This document shows positions 1 through 9,270 of a stretch of DNA of 64,000 nt, in pieces; the stretch's first letter is position 1, and each line of letters opens with the position of its first letter. Origin of the DNA: Polyangiaceae bacterium (GTDB lineage Bacteria; Myxococcota_A; Polyangia; Polyangiales; Polyangiaceae); the NCBI GenBank assembly GCA_022842465.1, contig JALHPN010000009.1:19515-83514 (forward strand), in the 5' to 3' direction. The notes below the pieces were generated by a model. It was not told the DNA's origin. It searched no databases and worked only from the letters and a program-made list of their open reading frames with translations. Position numbers and translations under genes: made by a program.

Positions 1-285
1 GACACGAACGCCGCGATCGTGAAGGGCACGAAGCGCGGCCTCTACGTGACCGAGATGATGGGCTTCGGCTTCAACGCGGTCACCGGCGACTTCTCGCGCG
101 GCGCTTCCGGCTTCTGGATCGAAGACGGCGAGCTCGCCTTCCCGGTGAGCGAGGTCACGATCTCGCTGAACGTCGACGAGCTCTGGAAGAGCATCGACGC
201 GCTCGGCTCCGATCTCGATCTCCGGACCGCGACGGCCGCGCCGACCCTCCGTGTCGCGAAGATGACGATCGCCGGTTCGGGCTGA
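1..285 (+). CDS. TldD/PmbA-family metallopeptidase, C-terminal fragment
   Basis: This is the last 94 codons of a gene that begins before the window; the reading frame is open from base 1 to the TGA at 283-285. The segment has the hallmark C-terminus of the TldD/TldE (PmbA) family: a GFGFNAVTGDFSRGASGFWI stretch followed by ELAFPVSEVTIS and a closing TLRVAKMTIAGSG. In this family TldD and TldE form a zinc-dependent protease that degrades unfolded peptides and processes microcin B17 and the CcdA antitoxin. The TldD and PmbA/TldE halves cannot be told apart with certainty from this part, because the zinc ligands lie upstream. The FSRGASGFWIEDGE form resembles PmbA slightly more. Confidence 0.85.
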   Translation, partial: DTNAAIVKGTKRGLYVTEMMGFGFNAVTGDFSRGASGFWIEDGELAFPVSEVTISLNVDELWKSIDALGSDLDLRTATAAPTLRVAKMTIAGSG

Positions 286-365
286 CGGGGCCGCTCGGCG
301 CCGCCGGCGCCGAAAACCGTCGCTCGATCCTTGATTCGGCGTTGGAGCAAGGCGAAGGTCGGACA

Positions 366-707
366 GTGACGCCCGAGGAGCTGAAGGACCTGCGACGCGA
401 GCTCTCCTGCACGGCGAAGGAGCTCGCGCAGGCGCTAGGAGTCGAGCAAGCGACGGTGCTGGCATGGGAGAAGGGCGATCTCTTCCCGACGAAGGCATTC
501 GTCGACAAGATGGACCGCCTGCGCGCGAAGGGCCCGAGCGCGATCCCCAGGAAGACCCGCGGAGCGCCGGTGGACCCCATGAAGGTGCTCGCCGACCCGG
601 CGCTCTGGGAGGTCGTGCGGAAGCTCGCGGCCCACAAGAAGCTACGAGACGACGTGCTCGAGCTCGCGAAGGCCTACCCCGACCCGGCCGTGGGCGAGAA
701 GGCCTGA
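366..707 (+). CDS. XRE-type helix-turn-helix protein
   Basis: A small protein of about 113 residues. Residues 1-60 form a Cro/C1-type helix-turn-helix: TPEELKDLRRELSCTAKELA, then QALGVEQATVLAWEKGD, where the AQALGVEQATVLAWE part is the recognition unit. The remainder is an uncharacterised, mostly helical tail. The GTG at 366 is chosen because GAAGG lies 7 nt upstream (354-358). A TTG at 342 would add eight residues but has no ribosome-binding site. The gene is only 80 bp from the upstream peptidase gene and may be co-transcribed with it. It is convergent with scpB, whose stop is 4 bp away. It is probably a DNA-binding regulator, with unknown target. Confidence 0.75.
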   Translation: MTPEELKDLRRELSCTAKELAQALGVEQATVLAWEKGDLFPTKAFVDKMDRLRAKGPSAIPRKTRGAPVDPMKVLADPALWEVVRKLAAHKKLRDDVLELAKAYPDPAVGEKA

Positions 708-711
708 GCCC

Positions 712-2083
<1,372 letters not shown>

Positions 2084-2097
<14 letters not shown>

Positions 2098-3274
2098 GGT
2101 CGTCGTCCTCTTGGCGCGGCCTGCGGTCCGGGGAGCTCTCGGCGTCCGGCGGTCCTTTCGCCTCGGTGTCGCCCTGGCCTTGCGCGTCCGTCGCTCCCGA
2201 CGTCGTCATGTCGGGAGCGGCGTGCTCGGGCGCCAGTGTATCGAAACCGGCCGCTCCGGTCTCGGATCCACTTCCGTCGAAGGCCAGCTCGGAGCGCTCG
2301 AACGCGGCGAGTCGCTCCACTTCGCCCAGGTCTCCCTGCACGTCGACCGTGACGTCGGGGAGGCTCTCGCCGTCGCCCTCTGGGATCATCGGCGGCGCGT
2401 GGTCCGTGGCGCCGGCGGCGGGCGCCTCGGTCGGGCTCTCTCCCGGCCGCGCCGGCCCGTCCGACGTGATCTGCGCGTTGGCGAAGAGCATGCTGGGGTC
2501 CTCGTCGCCCGTCACCTGCGCTGCGAACTCCACGAAGATGGGCGCATGCGGATCGGCCTGGAAGAGGCGCGTCATCCTGAGCTTCGTCATCTCGAGGAGC
2601 GCGAGGAACGTGATCACGAGGTCGAAGCGCGTCGTCTGCCCTTCGAAGAGGTCCTCGAACTGCACGCGCTTCTTCTCTCGGAGGATGTCGACGAGCTCGT
2701 TGATGCGGTCCGTGAGCGTCATCCGCTCGTGGACGATGTCGTGCGAGAGCTTGACCTTGCTCCGTTCGAGGACGCCCTGGAAGGCCTCGACGAGGGAGAA
2801 GAGGGGGACGTGGGCGAGGGGGGGAAGGCCGGTCTCGACCACCTCCTCGAGCCGCATGCCGCGGAGGAAGACGTCGGCGCCTGCGACGCCGCGCGAGACG
2901 AGGTCGGCCGCGGCCTGCTTGTACTTCTGGTACTCGAGGAGCCTTCGTATGAGCGCCTCGCGCGGGTCCTCCTCCTCCCCCGTCGCGTCGTCCTCCTGGC
3001 CGGGAGGGGGCGCCGGGAGGAGCTGCTTCGACTTGATGTGGGCCAGGGTGGCGGCCATCACCAGGTACTCGCTCGCGAGGTCGAGGTCGAGCAGCTGCAT
3101 CACGGCGAGGTACTCGAGGTATTTCTCGGTGACGAAGGCGATCGGGATGTCGAGGATGTCGAGCTCGTGCTTCTGGCAGAGGTGCAAGAGCAGGTCGAGC
3201 GGCCCCTCGAACGTGGGCAGGCTGACCTTGTAACCGCCTGCGGGCGCGGGCTCGAGGGGTTCGGCTGAAGGCAC
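2084..3274 (-). CDS. scpA: Segregation and condensation protein A (ScpA)
   Basis: ScpA is the kleisin that bridges the two SMC heads in the bacterial condensin complex. The N-terminal SMC-neck-binding domain is clear at residues 14-120: YKVSLPTFEGPLDLLLHLCQ, then KHELDILDIPIAFVTEKYLE, then LASEYLVMAATLAHIKSKQL. A middle helical region (ALIRRLLEYQKYKQAAADLV) and the winged-helix part that binds the SMC cap (FEDLFEGQTTRFDLVITFLA) follow to about residue 235. The last 160 residues are acidic, low-complexity and not part of the conserved family, so the 396-residue chain is longer than the usual 250 or so. The gene comes first in the scpA-scpB operon and is divergent from the kinase gene at 3415. 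Confidence 0.93.
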
Positions 3275-3414
3275 GACCCCGCCGGCTTAGAGGAGAGCCA
3301 GCGCGGCATCAAGGGTCAGGGGTCGCCGATTTTCTCCACAGGTTTCCACCACTACCCCCACTCTCGGAGATCCCGCTAGGATGGTGACGTGGGCCCGCCG
3401 GCACCGAGGCTGTC

Positions 3415-5889
3415 GTGAACGAGGCGCAAGCGCTCGTCGCCCGCGTGTGCGCGACGTGTGGCGCGCGCTATCCGGAGGACGCCCTCTTCTGTCCGAACGA
3501 CGGCGCCCCGCTCCAGAGCGCCGCGGGCGCCGAGCGCGACGGCAACGACCCTTACCTCGGGCAGGAGATCGCCGGGCACATAGAGATACGCCAGCTCGTC
3601 GGCATCGGCGCGATGGGCCGCGTCTACCGCGCGTTCCAGCGCGGGATCGATCGCGACGTCGCGGTGAAGATCCTCCACCGCGAGCTGTCTGCGAACGCCC
3701 AGCTCGTCTCGCGTTTCACGAGGGAGGCGAAGGTCGCGTCGCGGCTCCAGCACCCCAACGTCGTGCAGGTGCTCCTCGCCGGCCAGCTCCCGGACCGTGC
3801 TCTCTACATGGTCATGGAGTTCCTGGACGGGCTGTCCCTCCAGAGCGCCATCCTCGCGGCCGGCGGCGCGCTCCCGCTGTCTCGTGCGCTCCACATCACG
3901 CTCCAGCTCTGCGAGGCCGCGGGCGAGGCGCACCAGCAGGGCATCGTCCACAGGGATCTGAAACCCGAGAACGTCATGCTCGTCCGCCGGGGCTCCGACG
4001 ACGACTTCGCGAAGGTGCTCGACTTCGGCATCGCGCGCATCAACTGGGGCGAGCAGTCGGTCGCGACCGCCGCGGGGCTCATCTTCGGCACCGCGCGCTA
4101 CATCTCTCCGGAGGGCGCGCAGGGACATGCCGTCGGACCGCCCAGCGACGTCTATTCGATCGCCACGCTGCTCTACCAGATGCTCGGCGGCAGGACGCCG
4201 TTCGAGGGCGACCAGGCCGTCGGGCTCCTCGTGCAGCAGATCCACGACGCGCCACCGGCCCTCAAGTCGATCGCTCGTGCGCACTACGTGCCCGACGCGC
4301 TCGCCGACGTGATCATGGCGAACCTCGTGAAGGATCCGGCGAAGCGGGAGCCGGATGCTCGCGCGCTCGGGCAGTCGATCGTGGACGCCGCCAAGCGCGC
4401 GGGGCTGTCGGCCGACGAGATCTCGCGTCCCATCCTCCGTCGGCCTGCGAGCGCGATGCAGCTCGCGTCGCTCGAGCGGACGAGACAGCACGATCTCACG
4501 CCGGAGCTGACCTCGCGCCTGTCACCGACGCCGGGACCGGTGAACGGATCCGCCGCGGTGAACGGCGGCGCCGCGCGGCCGCCGACGGGCGCGACGGTGA
4601 AGTGGGAGCCGCCGTCCGAGTTCCAGGCGAAGCTCGCGGCGGGGCTCTCTGGCGCCGTCGCGCAGGGGCAGACCTCCGGCGAGGCGACGTCCTCGTCACC
4701 GGACCTCGCCGCCGTCCGCGGACGCGTGTCGTCGTCCGTCGATGCGACGATGGACGACGCGAGCGCTCCGCCGGCGCCGGCGGGCTCGGCGCCGAGCTTC
4801 CCCGTGCTCCCGTCGTCGTCCGTCTCACGTACCGTCGCCGAAGACCCACGCGCATCCACGCAGTACACGCCGCCGGTCGCCGCCGCGATGGAGCCCTCCG
4901 CGCCCGTCGCCGCGCCGCCGAGCCGTCCGTCGGGTCCCGACACCGCGCGGTCCAATCGCGCGTCGCGTCCTTCCGCCGGTGAGCCAGAGGAGTCGCGGTC
5001 GCGCGGGACGCTCTTCATCGTCGCCCTCTGCTTCGTGGTCGGCGTGCTCGGCGCCGCGCTCATCGCGTGGCGGATGGGCAAGCTCGGCGGCGACGCCGAC
5101 GCCGAGCGCTACGTCGCGCGCGCGACCGACGCGATGTACAAGAACCACTTCGGGGCGCCGCCCGGCGAGAACGTCCGCGACCTGACCGACGAGGCCCTCC
5201 GCCGATGGCCCTCCGATCGACGCTTCGCCGACATCCGCGAGCGCGCCGCGAACGAGCTCGTCGCGCAGGCCGGTAGCCACCGCGCCCCGGGTGAGGTCCA
5301 GGAAGCGCTTCGGCTCGCGAAGCTCGCCCTCGAGCTCGACCCGAAGGACGCGAGCGCGAGGCGCCTGGTCGAGCAGCTCGAGGCAGAGATCGCGACGGCC
5401 CCGACCTCGAGCGCGGCGCCGCTGCCGCCCTCGAGCGCCGGGCCGGCCGTGACCCCTGCGCGTCCGGTGTCGGGAGGCGTGCCTGGGGCGCGCGTCGTGC
5501 TCGAGGTCGCTCCCGACCTGCCGAAGCCGACGCAGCCCGCGGAGCTCACCGCGAAAGTGACCTCGAAGGCGGCGCTCGGGGACGCCGCATTCGTCGTCGC
5601 CGGGCCGGGCCTCGCCACGCCGGCGCGGGTCGCGGCGCAGGGGGACGGCGTCGTGTTCAAGGCGGCGTTCGGCTTCCCGCGCGCCGGCAGGTACGAGGTC
5701 GCGTTCACCGCTTCCGACGCCGGGAAGACGGTGCGCGCGGCGCGAAGCGTGATCGTCGCCGAGCCCGCGAGGACGCCGCCGCCCGCGGGCACGCAGTCCC
5801 CGCCGGCGACGCCGCCGACGCCGACGGCGTCGCCGCCGCCGACCACGCTTCCTCCGCCCGCGTCCTCCGGGAGCGTCAAGTGGCTCTAG
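3415..5889 (+). CDS. Membrane-anchored Hanks-type Ser/Thr protein kinase
   Basis: An 824-residue kinase starting at GTG. Residues 10-35 hold a three-Cys ribbon (CATCG ... FCPNDG) typical of myxobacterial kinases. The kinase domain spans about 50-320, with the glycine loop GIGAMGRVY, the lysine in VAVKIL, the catalytic loop HRDLKPENVM, and DFGIA. A long Ala/Pro-rich linker leads to one transmembrane helix near residues 523-545 (TLFIVALCFVVGVLGAALIA). The outer part has a helical repeat-like segment and an immunoglobulin-like segment ending in a Pro/Thr-rich tail. The next gene overlaps its last 10 bases, which suggests that the kinase and the putative outer-membrane protein are made together. 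The signal and substrate are unknown. Confidence 0.92.
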   Translation: MNEAQALVARVCATCGARYPEDALFCPNDGAPLQSAAGAERDGNDPYLGQEIAGHIEIRQLVGIGAMGRVYRAFQRGIDRDVAVKILHRELSANAQLVSRFTREAKVASRLQHPNVVQVLLAGQLPDRALYMVMEFLDGLSLQSAILAAGGALPLSRALHITLQLCEAAGEAHQQGIVHRDLKPENVMLVRRGSDDDFAKVLDFGIARINWGEQSVATAAGLIFGTARYISPEGAQGHAVGPPSDVYSIATLLYQMLGGRTPFEGDQAVGLLVQQIHDAPPALKSIARAHYVPDALADVIMANLVKDPAKREPDARALGQSIVDAAKRAGLSADEISRPILRRPASAMQLASLERTRQHDLTPELTSRLSPTPGPVNGSAAVNGGAARPPTGATVKWEPPSEFQAKLAAGLSGAVAQGQTSGEATSSSPDLAAVRGRVSSSVDATMDDASAPPAPAGSAPSFPVLPSSSVSRTVAEDPRASTQYTPPVAAAMEPSAPVAAPPSRPSGPDTARSNRASRPSAGEPEESRSRGTLFIVALCFVVGVLGAALIAWRMGKLGGDADAERYVARATDAMYKNHFGAPPGENVRDLTDEALRRWPSDRRFADIRERAANELVAQAGSHRAPGEVQEALRLAKLALELDPKDASARRLVEQLEAEIATAPTSSAAPLPPSSAGPAVTPARPVSGGVPGARVVLEVAPDLPKPTQPAELTAKVTSKAALGDAAFVVAGPGLATPARVAAQGDGVVFKAAFGFPRAGRYEVAFTASDAGKTVRAARSVIVAEPARTPPPAGTQSPPATPPTPTASPPPTTLPPPASSGSVKWL

Positions 5890-6677
5890 AGCGCAGGCAT
5901 GTCGCGGCGCTCCTCGCGCTCGTCTCCGCGCTCTCGGCGCCGGCGCCTGCGCTCGCGCAGAAGCGCTCTGCGACGCCCGCGAAGGAGCCCGCGGCGCCGA
6001 GCTCGACGCCCCCCGCGCCGAACGCCGCGCGGGTCCTCGACCGCATCATCGATCGTCCGCATACGGTCGCGGAGATCGAGGCCGGCATCGTCGCGCTCCC
6101 CGGCGCGCCGGTCTCCCCGGGGCAGCGCGGCGGCGACACGCCGTTCGGCACCATCGGCCGCGGGGACGCGACGCTCCAGACGGGCATCCACGTCCTCTAC
6201 CGCTTCACGCGCGAGCTCGAGATCGGCGCGGGCGCGCTCTTCGCCCCCAGCCCCACGTCCGACAAGGAGTACGGCGGCCTCCGCGGCCTCCAGCGAACGC
6301 ACTCGCGAAGTTACTTTTTCCTCGGCGTGGAGGGCCGCTACATCCCGATCCACTACGACTACTTCGAAGCCTGGGTCGGCGTGTCGGTCGGCGGCGTCGT
6401 GGTTGCCGACCGCTTCGTCACGGAGGGAGACTCCGTGCCGACGATCCTCGGTACGCGCGAGGTGACGATCCGCACCGAAGGGCTCGGCGTCGGCGCGCAG
6501 CTCGGCGGGAGCTACTACATCTCCGAGAACTGGATCGCGGGCCTGAACTTCCGCGGCTACACGTGGCTCCTCCCCGACGCGGCGCGTTGCTCCTCGATCG
6601 GGGACTGCGCCACCCTGTCGGGGACGGTGCTCGCCCTCGAGTCGGGCCTCACCATCGGCTACCGCCTCCCGCTCTGA
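5880..6677 (+). CDS. Putative outer-membrane beta-barrel protein
   Basis: A 265-residue protein starting at a GTG inside the end of the kinase gene (10-nt overlap). The first 26 residues are a classical signal peptide ending in APALA with AQ at the cut site. The mature part alternates polar and aromatic residues as in small beta-barrels, for example QTGIHVLYRFTRELEIGAGA, RSYFFLGVEGRYIPIHYDYF and IAGLNFRGYTWLL, and ends GLTIGYRLPL, a strand-like C-terminus. There is one likely disulphide pair (CSSIGDC). No specific family is recognised, so function is open. Coupling to the kinase suggests an envelope-sensing or envelope-homeostasis role. Confidence 0.7.
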   Translation: MALERRHVAALLALVSALSAPAPALAQKRSATPAKEPAAPSSTPPAPNAARVLDRIIDRPHTVAEIEAGIVALPGAPVSPGQRGGDTPFGTIGRGDATLQTGIHVLYRFTRELEIGAGALFAPSPTSDKEYGGLRGLQRTHSRSYFFLGVEGRYIPIHYDYFEAWVGVSVGGVVVADRFVTEGDSVPTILGTREVTIRTEGLGVGAQLGGSYYISENWIAGLNFRGYTWLLPDAARCSSIGDCATLSGTVLALESGLTIGYRLPL

Positions 6678-6733
6678 CGGCGCGCCTGTCTCGGACGACT
6701 CCGAGGTGTCGTGACCGCGGGCGGGGACGTGCT

Positions 6734-7558
6734 ATGGCCCGCGCCATGGCGCTCGTCCGTCCCACCGCCCTCGTCGTCCTTCCGCTCCTCCTCGCCGCCG
6801 GCGCCTTCGCCGTCGGGGCTTGCTCGTCGTCGGCGTCCACCGCGACGCCGGTGACGCCCGCGACGCCAGAGGAGGACGCGGGAGCGCAGGTGAGGCCCGT
6901 CGTCGACGCCGAAGCACCGGTCGTGGAAGAGGAGCCCGATCCGCTCGCCTCCTGCACGAAGGACCCGGGCGCGACACCGCCGACGTTCGATCCCGCGTCC
7001 GTGGCCGATCCGATCGGCGGCGCGGACAAGTTCACGCTCGCGATGGCGCTCGCGGGCTTCCCGGACGGGGCAGGGAAGCTCACCGCCCGGATCCGCACGG
7101 AGAAGCGCTCCATCGTCTGCACGCTCGACGAGGCCGCGGCGCCGATCTCCGTCGCGAACTTCGTCGGTCTCGCGCGAGGGACGCGCCCCTACAAGGTCGG
7201 GACGAAGTGGGAGGTCGGTCGCTTCTTCGACGGACTCGTCTTCCACCGGGTGATCCCGGACTTCGTCATCCAGGGCGGCGACCCCGACGGCATGGGCACC
7301 GGCGGCCCGGGGTACGATCTCGTCACGGAGAACCAGGTCGCGGAGCCTCTCGGAACGCTCGCGATGGCGGCGTCGAAGAAGGTGAGCGGCAGCCAGTTCT
7401 ACATCGTCGTAGGCCAGGGCCCGGAGGCGAACTACAACGTGTTCGGCTCGTGCACGACGGAGGTCGCGATCGCGATCGCGTCTGTCCCGCGCGACGAATA
7501 CGACATGCCGAAGACGCCGGTCCACATGCTCTCGATCGACATCGCGCGCTGTCCCTGA
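6734..7558 (+). CDS. Cyclophilin-type peptidyl-prolyl isomerase lipoprotein
   Basis: A 274-residue lipoprotein. The signal peptide ends in a lipobox (AVGAC, Cys at about 31) and is followed by an acidic spacer. The cyclophilin domain covers about residues 105-275 and shows the family signatures VANFVGLARG, FFDGLVFHRVIPDFVIQGGD, GTLAMAASKKVSGSQFYIVV and YNVFGSCTTE. Cyclophilins isomerise X-Pro bonds; with a lipobox this one would act in the periplasm. The FHRVIPDFVIQGGDP segment includes the catalytic Arg. The ATG at 6734 is chosen because the signal peptide starts there and GGGGA lies just upstream. It is in the same direction as the preceding barrel gene but separated by 56 bp. Confidence 0.9.
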   Translation: MARAMALVRPTALVVLPLLLAAGAFAVGACSSSASTATPVTPATPEEDAGAQVRPVVDAEAPVVEEEPDPLASCTKDPGATPPTFDPASVADPIGGADKFTLAMALAGFPDGAGKLTARIRTEKRSIVCTLDEAAAPISVANFVGLARGTRPYKVGTKWEVGRFFDGLVFHRVIPDFVIQGGDPDGMGTGGPGYDLVTENQVAEPLGTLAMAASKKVSGSQFYIVVGQGPEANYNVFGSCTTEVAIAIASVPRDEYDMPKTPVHMLSIDIARCP

Positions 7559-7570
7559 GACGAGTCTCGT

Positions 7571-7589
7571 AGCGGCTCCGTCAGCCGCC
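7571..7589. terminator. Candidate bidirectional hairpin terminator
   Basis: GCGGCT and AGCCGC form a 6-bp perfect stem around a CCGTC loop, right between two convergent genes and overlapping the stop codon of the minus-strand one. There is no T-run, so intrinsic termination is only plausible. Confidence 0.35.
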
Positions 7590-8327
7590 CGCGGCGACGA
7601 CGCCGATCGCGAGGAACGCCGCGAGGCGATCGAGGACGACGGCGGCGATGGCGAGGAGGCCGATCGCGCGGAGCGGCGCGAGCAGCGAATGGACCTGCGC
7701 GGGGGACGCGGCGCGGGCGACGAGCGCGAACGCGAGCTCGAGGACCACCGCCGCGCCGAGGAGCGGGGCGCCTACCGCGAGCGCGACGCCGATCCCGGCG
7801 GCGAGGTCCGCTGCGACGGCGCGGAAGACCACGGCTGCGCCGCCGACAGCGACGTCCTGCGGCGCTCGGGCGAGGGCGCCTGCCACCCGCGACGGGCCGC
7901 CCGACGAGAGGAAGATGGTGCTCGCGACGAGCGAGAGAAGGACGCCGAAGGAGCTCGGCCTGTCCTCGACCACCGCCAGCCCCTGTCCGTCGGCAGAGCC
8001 GCGGAGGCCGTCGACGAGCCCGCCCGCCATCGTCGCAGACCAGAGAGGGATCGCTGCGGCGAGGGCCACGGGGATGCCGAGCACGATCTCGCCGAGCGCG
8101 CGGAGGACCCACGGCAAGGTCGACGAGGCCTCCGCCGCGCCGGCGGGGCTCGCAAGGACGACCACAGGCGCGATCACGGCCGCGAGGCCGAGGCCGACCA
8201 CCGCCCGCGCGGAGGCGGGGAGCGCACGGAGCCCGAATGCGGGCACGAGCGTCACCGTCGGCGCCACCCGCGCCCACGCGAGCCCGATCGCCTCGAGCTC
8301 CCCGATCGTGAACGGCGCGGGCGCCAT
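7581..8327 (-). CDS. FliR/SctT-like type III export apparatus protein
   Basis: A 248-residue, very hydrophobic protein of the size and layout of FliR/SctT, the export-gate component of flagellar and virulence type III secretion. Visible features are the N-terminal ARVAPTVTLVPAFGLRALPA (the family's ...P.lg...P.r), the segment LRALGEIVLGIPVALAAAIP, GGLVDGLRGSADGQGL, and about six transmembrane stretches. The ATG at 8327 is chosen because it starts the hydrophobic core; an upstream extension to 8468 would add a Ser/His-rich tail with no family support. None of the other export genes (fliP/Q, flhA/B, ATPase) is visible in this window, which makes this an isolated copy. It is convergent with the cyclophilin gene. 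Confidence 0.72.
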   Translation of the reverse strand: MAPAPFTIGELEAIGLAWARVAPTVTLVPAFGLRALPASARAVVGLGLAAVIAPVVVLASPAGAAEASSTLPWVLRALGEIVLGIPVALAAAIPLWSATMAGGLVDGLRGSADGQGLAVVEDRPSSFGVLLSLVASTIFLSSGGPSRVAGALARAPQDVAVGGAAVVFRAVAADLAAGIGVALAVGAPLLGAAVVLELAFALVARAASPAQVHSLLAPLRAIGLLAIAAVVLDRLAAFLAIGVVAAGG

Positions 8328-8394
8328 GATCTCGATCGGTCTACCAGCGATGACGGTTGACTGTCGACGGTGGTGAAATGACGATGCGGACCCC

Positions 8395-9246
8395 ATGGCT
8401 GCCCTCGACCTCTCCACCGTCGGTAAAGAAGGCTCGCTCTCGACGTTCTCGTACACGTGGAAGGACACTGTCCTCTACGCCCTCGGGATCGGCGCGAAGA
8501 AGGAGGAGCTCGACTACCTCTACGAAGGGCGCGGGCCGAAGGTCATCCCGAGCTTCGCGGTCGTGCCGATGTTCGATCCGATGTTCCAGCTCGTCGCCAG
8601 CACGGGCGGCGACCTGTCGATGGTCGTGCACGGCGCGCAGCGCGTCCGCGTTCACGCCGCGCTGCCGCCGGAAGGGACCGTCACGACCTCCGGCCGCATC
8701 CGGAAGATCTACGACATGCGGAAGTTCGCGATCGTCCTCGTCGATCTCGAGACCAAGGACGCGTCGGGAAAGCTCCTCTTCGAGAACATGACGCAGATCA
8801 TCTTCCGCGGAGCGGGCGGCTTCGGCGGAGAGCCGCCGGTCAAGGAGGAGAAGGTCGCCGAGGTCCCGAAGGGCCAGGAGCCGGACTTCCGGGTCGAGGA
8901 GGTGACGACCGCGGAGCAGGCGCTCCTCTACCGCCTCAACGGCGATCGCAACCCGCTCCACGCCGACCCGGCGTTCGCCGCGAACGTGGGCTTCACCCAG
9001 GGGCCCATCCTCCACGGCCTCTGCACCTACGGCTTCATGGTCCGCCACGTCGCGAAGGGCGCCCTCGGCGGTGACGCCACCAAGATCACCGGCTTCGAAG
9101 CCCAGTTCCGCCGGCCCGTCTGGCCGGGCGACACCCTCGTGACGGAGGGCTGGAAGGTCGCTCCCGGAAAGATCGCCCTCCAGGTGAGCGTGAAGGAGCG
9201 CAGCGAAGTCGTCATCAGCGGCGCGTGGGCCACCACCGTCGAGTGA
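8395..9246 (+). CDS. MaoC-family (R)-specific enoyl-CoA hydratase (hydratase-2 type)
   Basis: A 283-residue double-hotdog protein matching the hydratase-2 part of the peroxisomal multifunctional enzyme 2. The N-terminal half (YTWKDTVLYALGIGAKKEEL ... FAVVPMF) is the non-catalytic hotdog. The C-terminal half carries the hydratase-2 motif at about residues 180-215, YRLNGDRNPLHADPAFAANV followed by GFTQGPILHGL, with the catalytic Asp and His. The reaction adds water to trans-2-enoyl-CoA to give (R)-3-hydroxyacyl-CoA. With the thiolase at 11407 nearby it may serve fatty-acid breakdown, although no oxidase or dehydrogenase lies between them. The length is normal for the family. Confidence 0.88.
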   Translation: MAALDLSTVGKEGSLSTFSYTWKDTVLYALGIGAKKEELDYLYEGRGPKVIPSFAVVPMFDPMFQLVASTGGDLSMVVHGAQRVRVHAALPPEGTVTTSGRIRKIYDMRKFAIVLVDLETKDASGKLLFENMTQIIFRGAGGFGGEPPVKEEKVAEVPKGQEPDFRVEEVTTAEQALLYRLNGDRNPLHADPAFAANVGFTQGPILHGLCTYGFMVRHVAKGALGGDATKITGFEAQFRRPVWPGDTLVTEGWKVAPGKIALQVSVKERSEVVISGAWATTVE

Positions 9247-9270
9247 GCGCGCGCCGGTCGGAGTCGGGTC

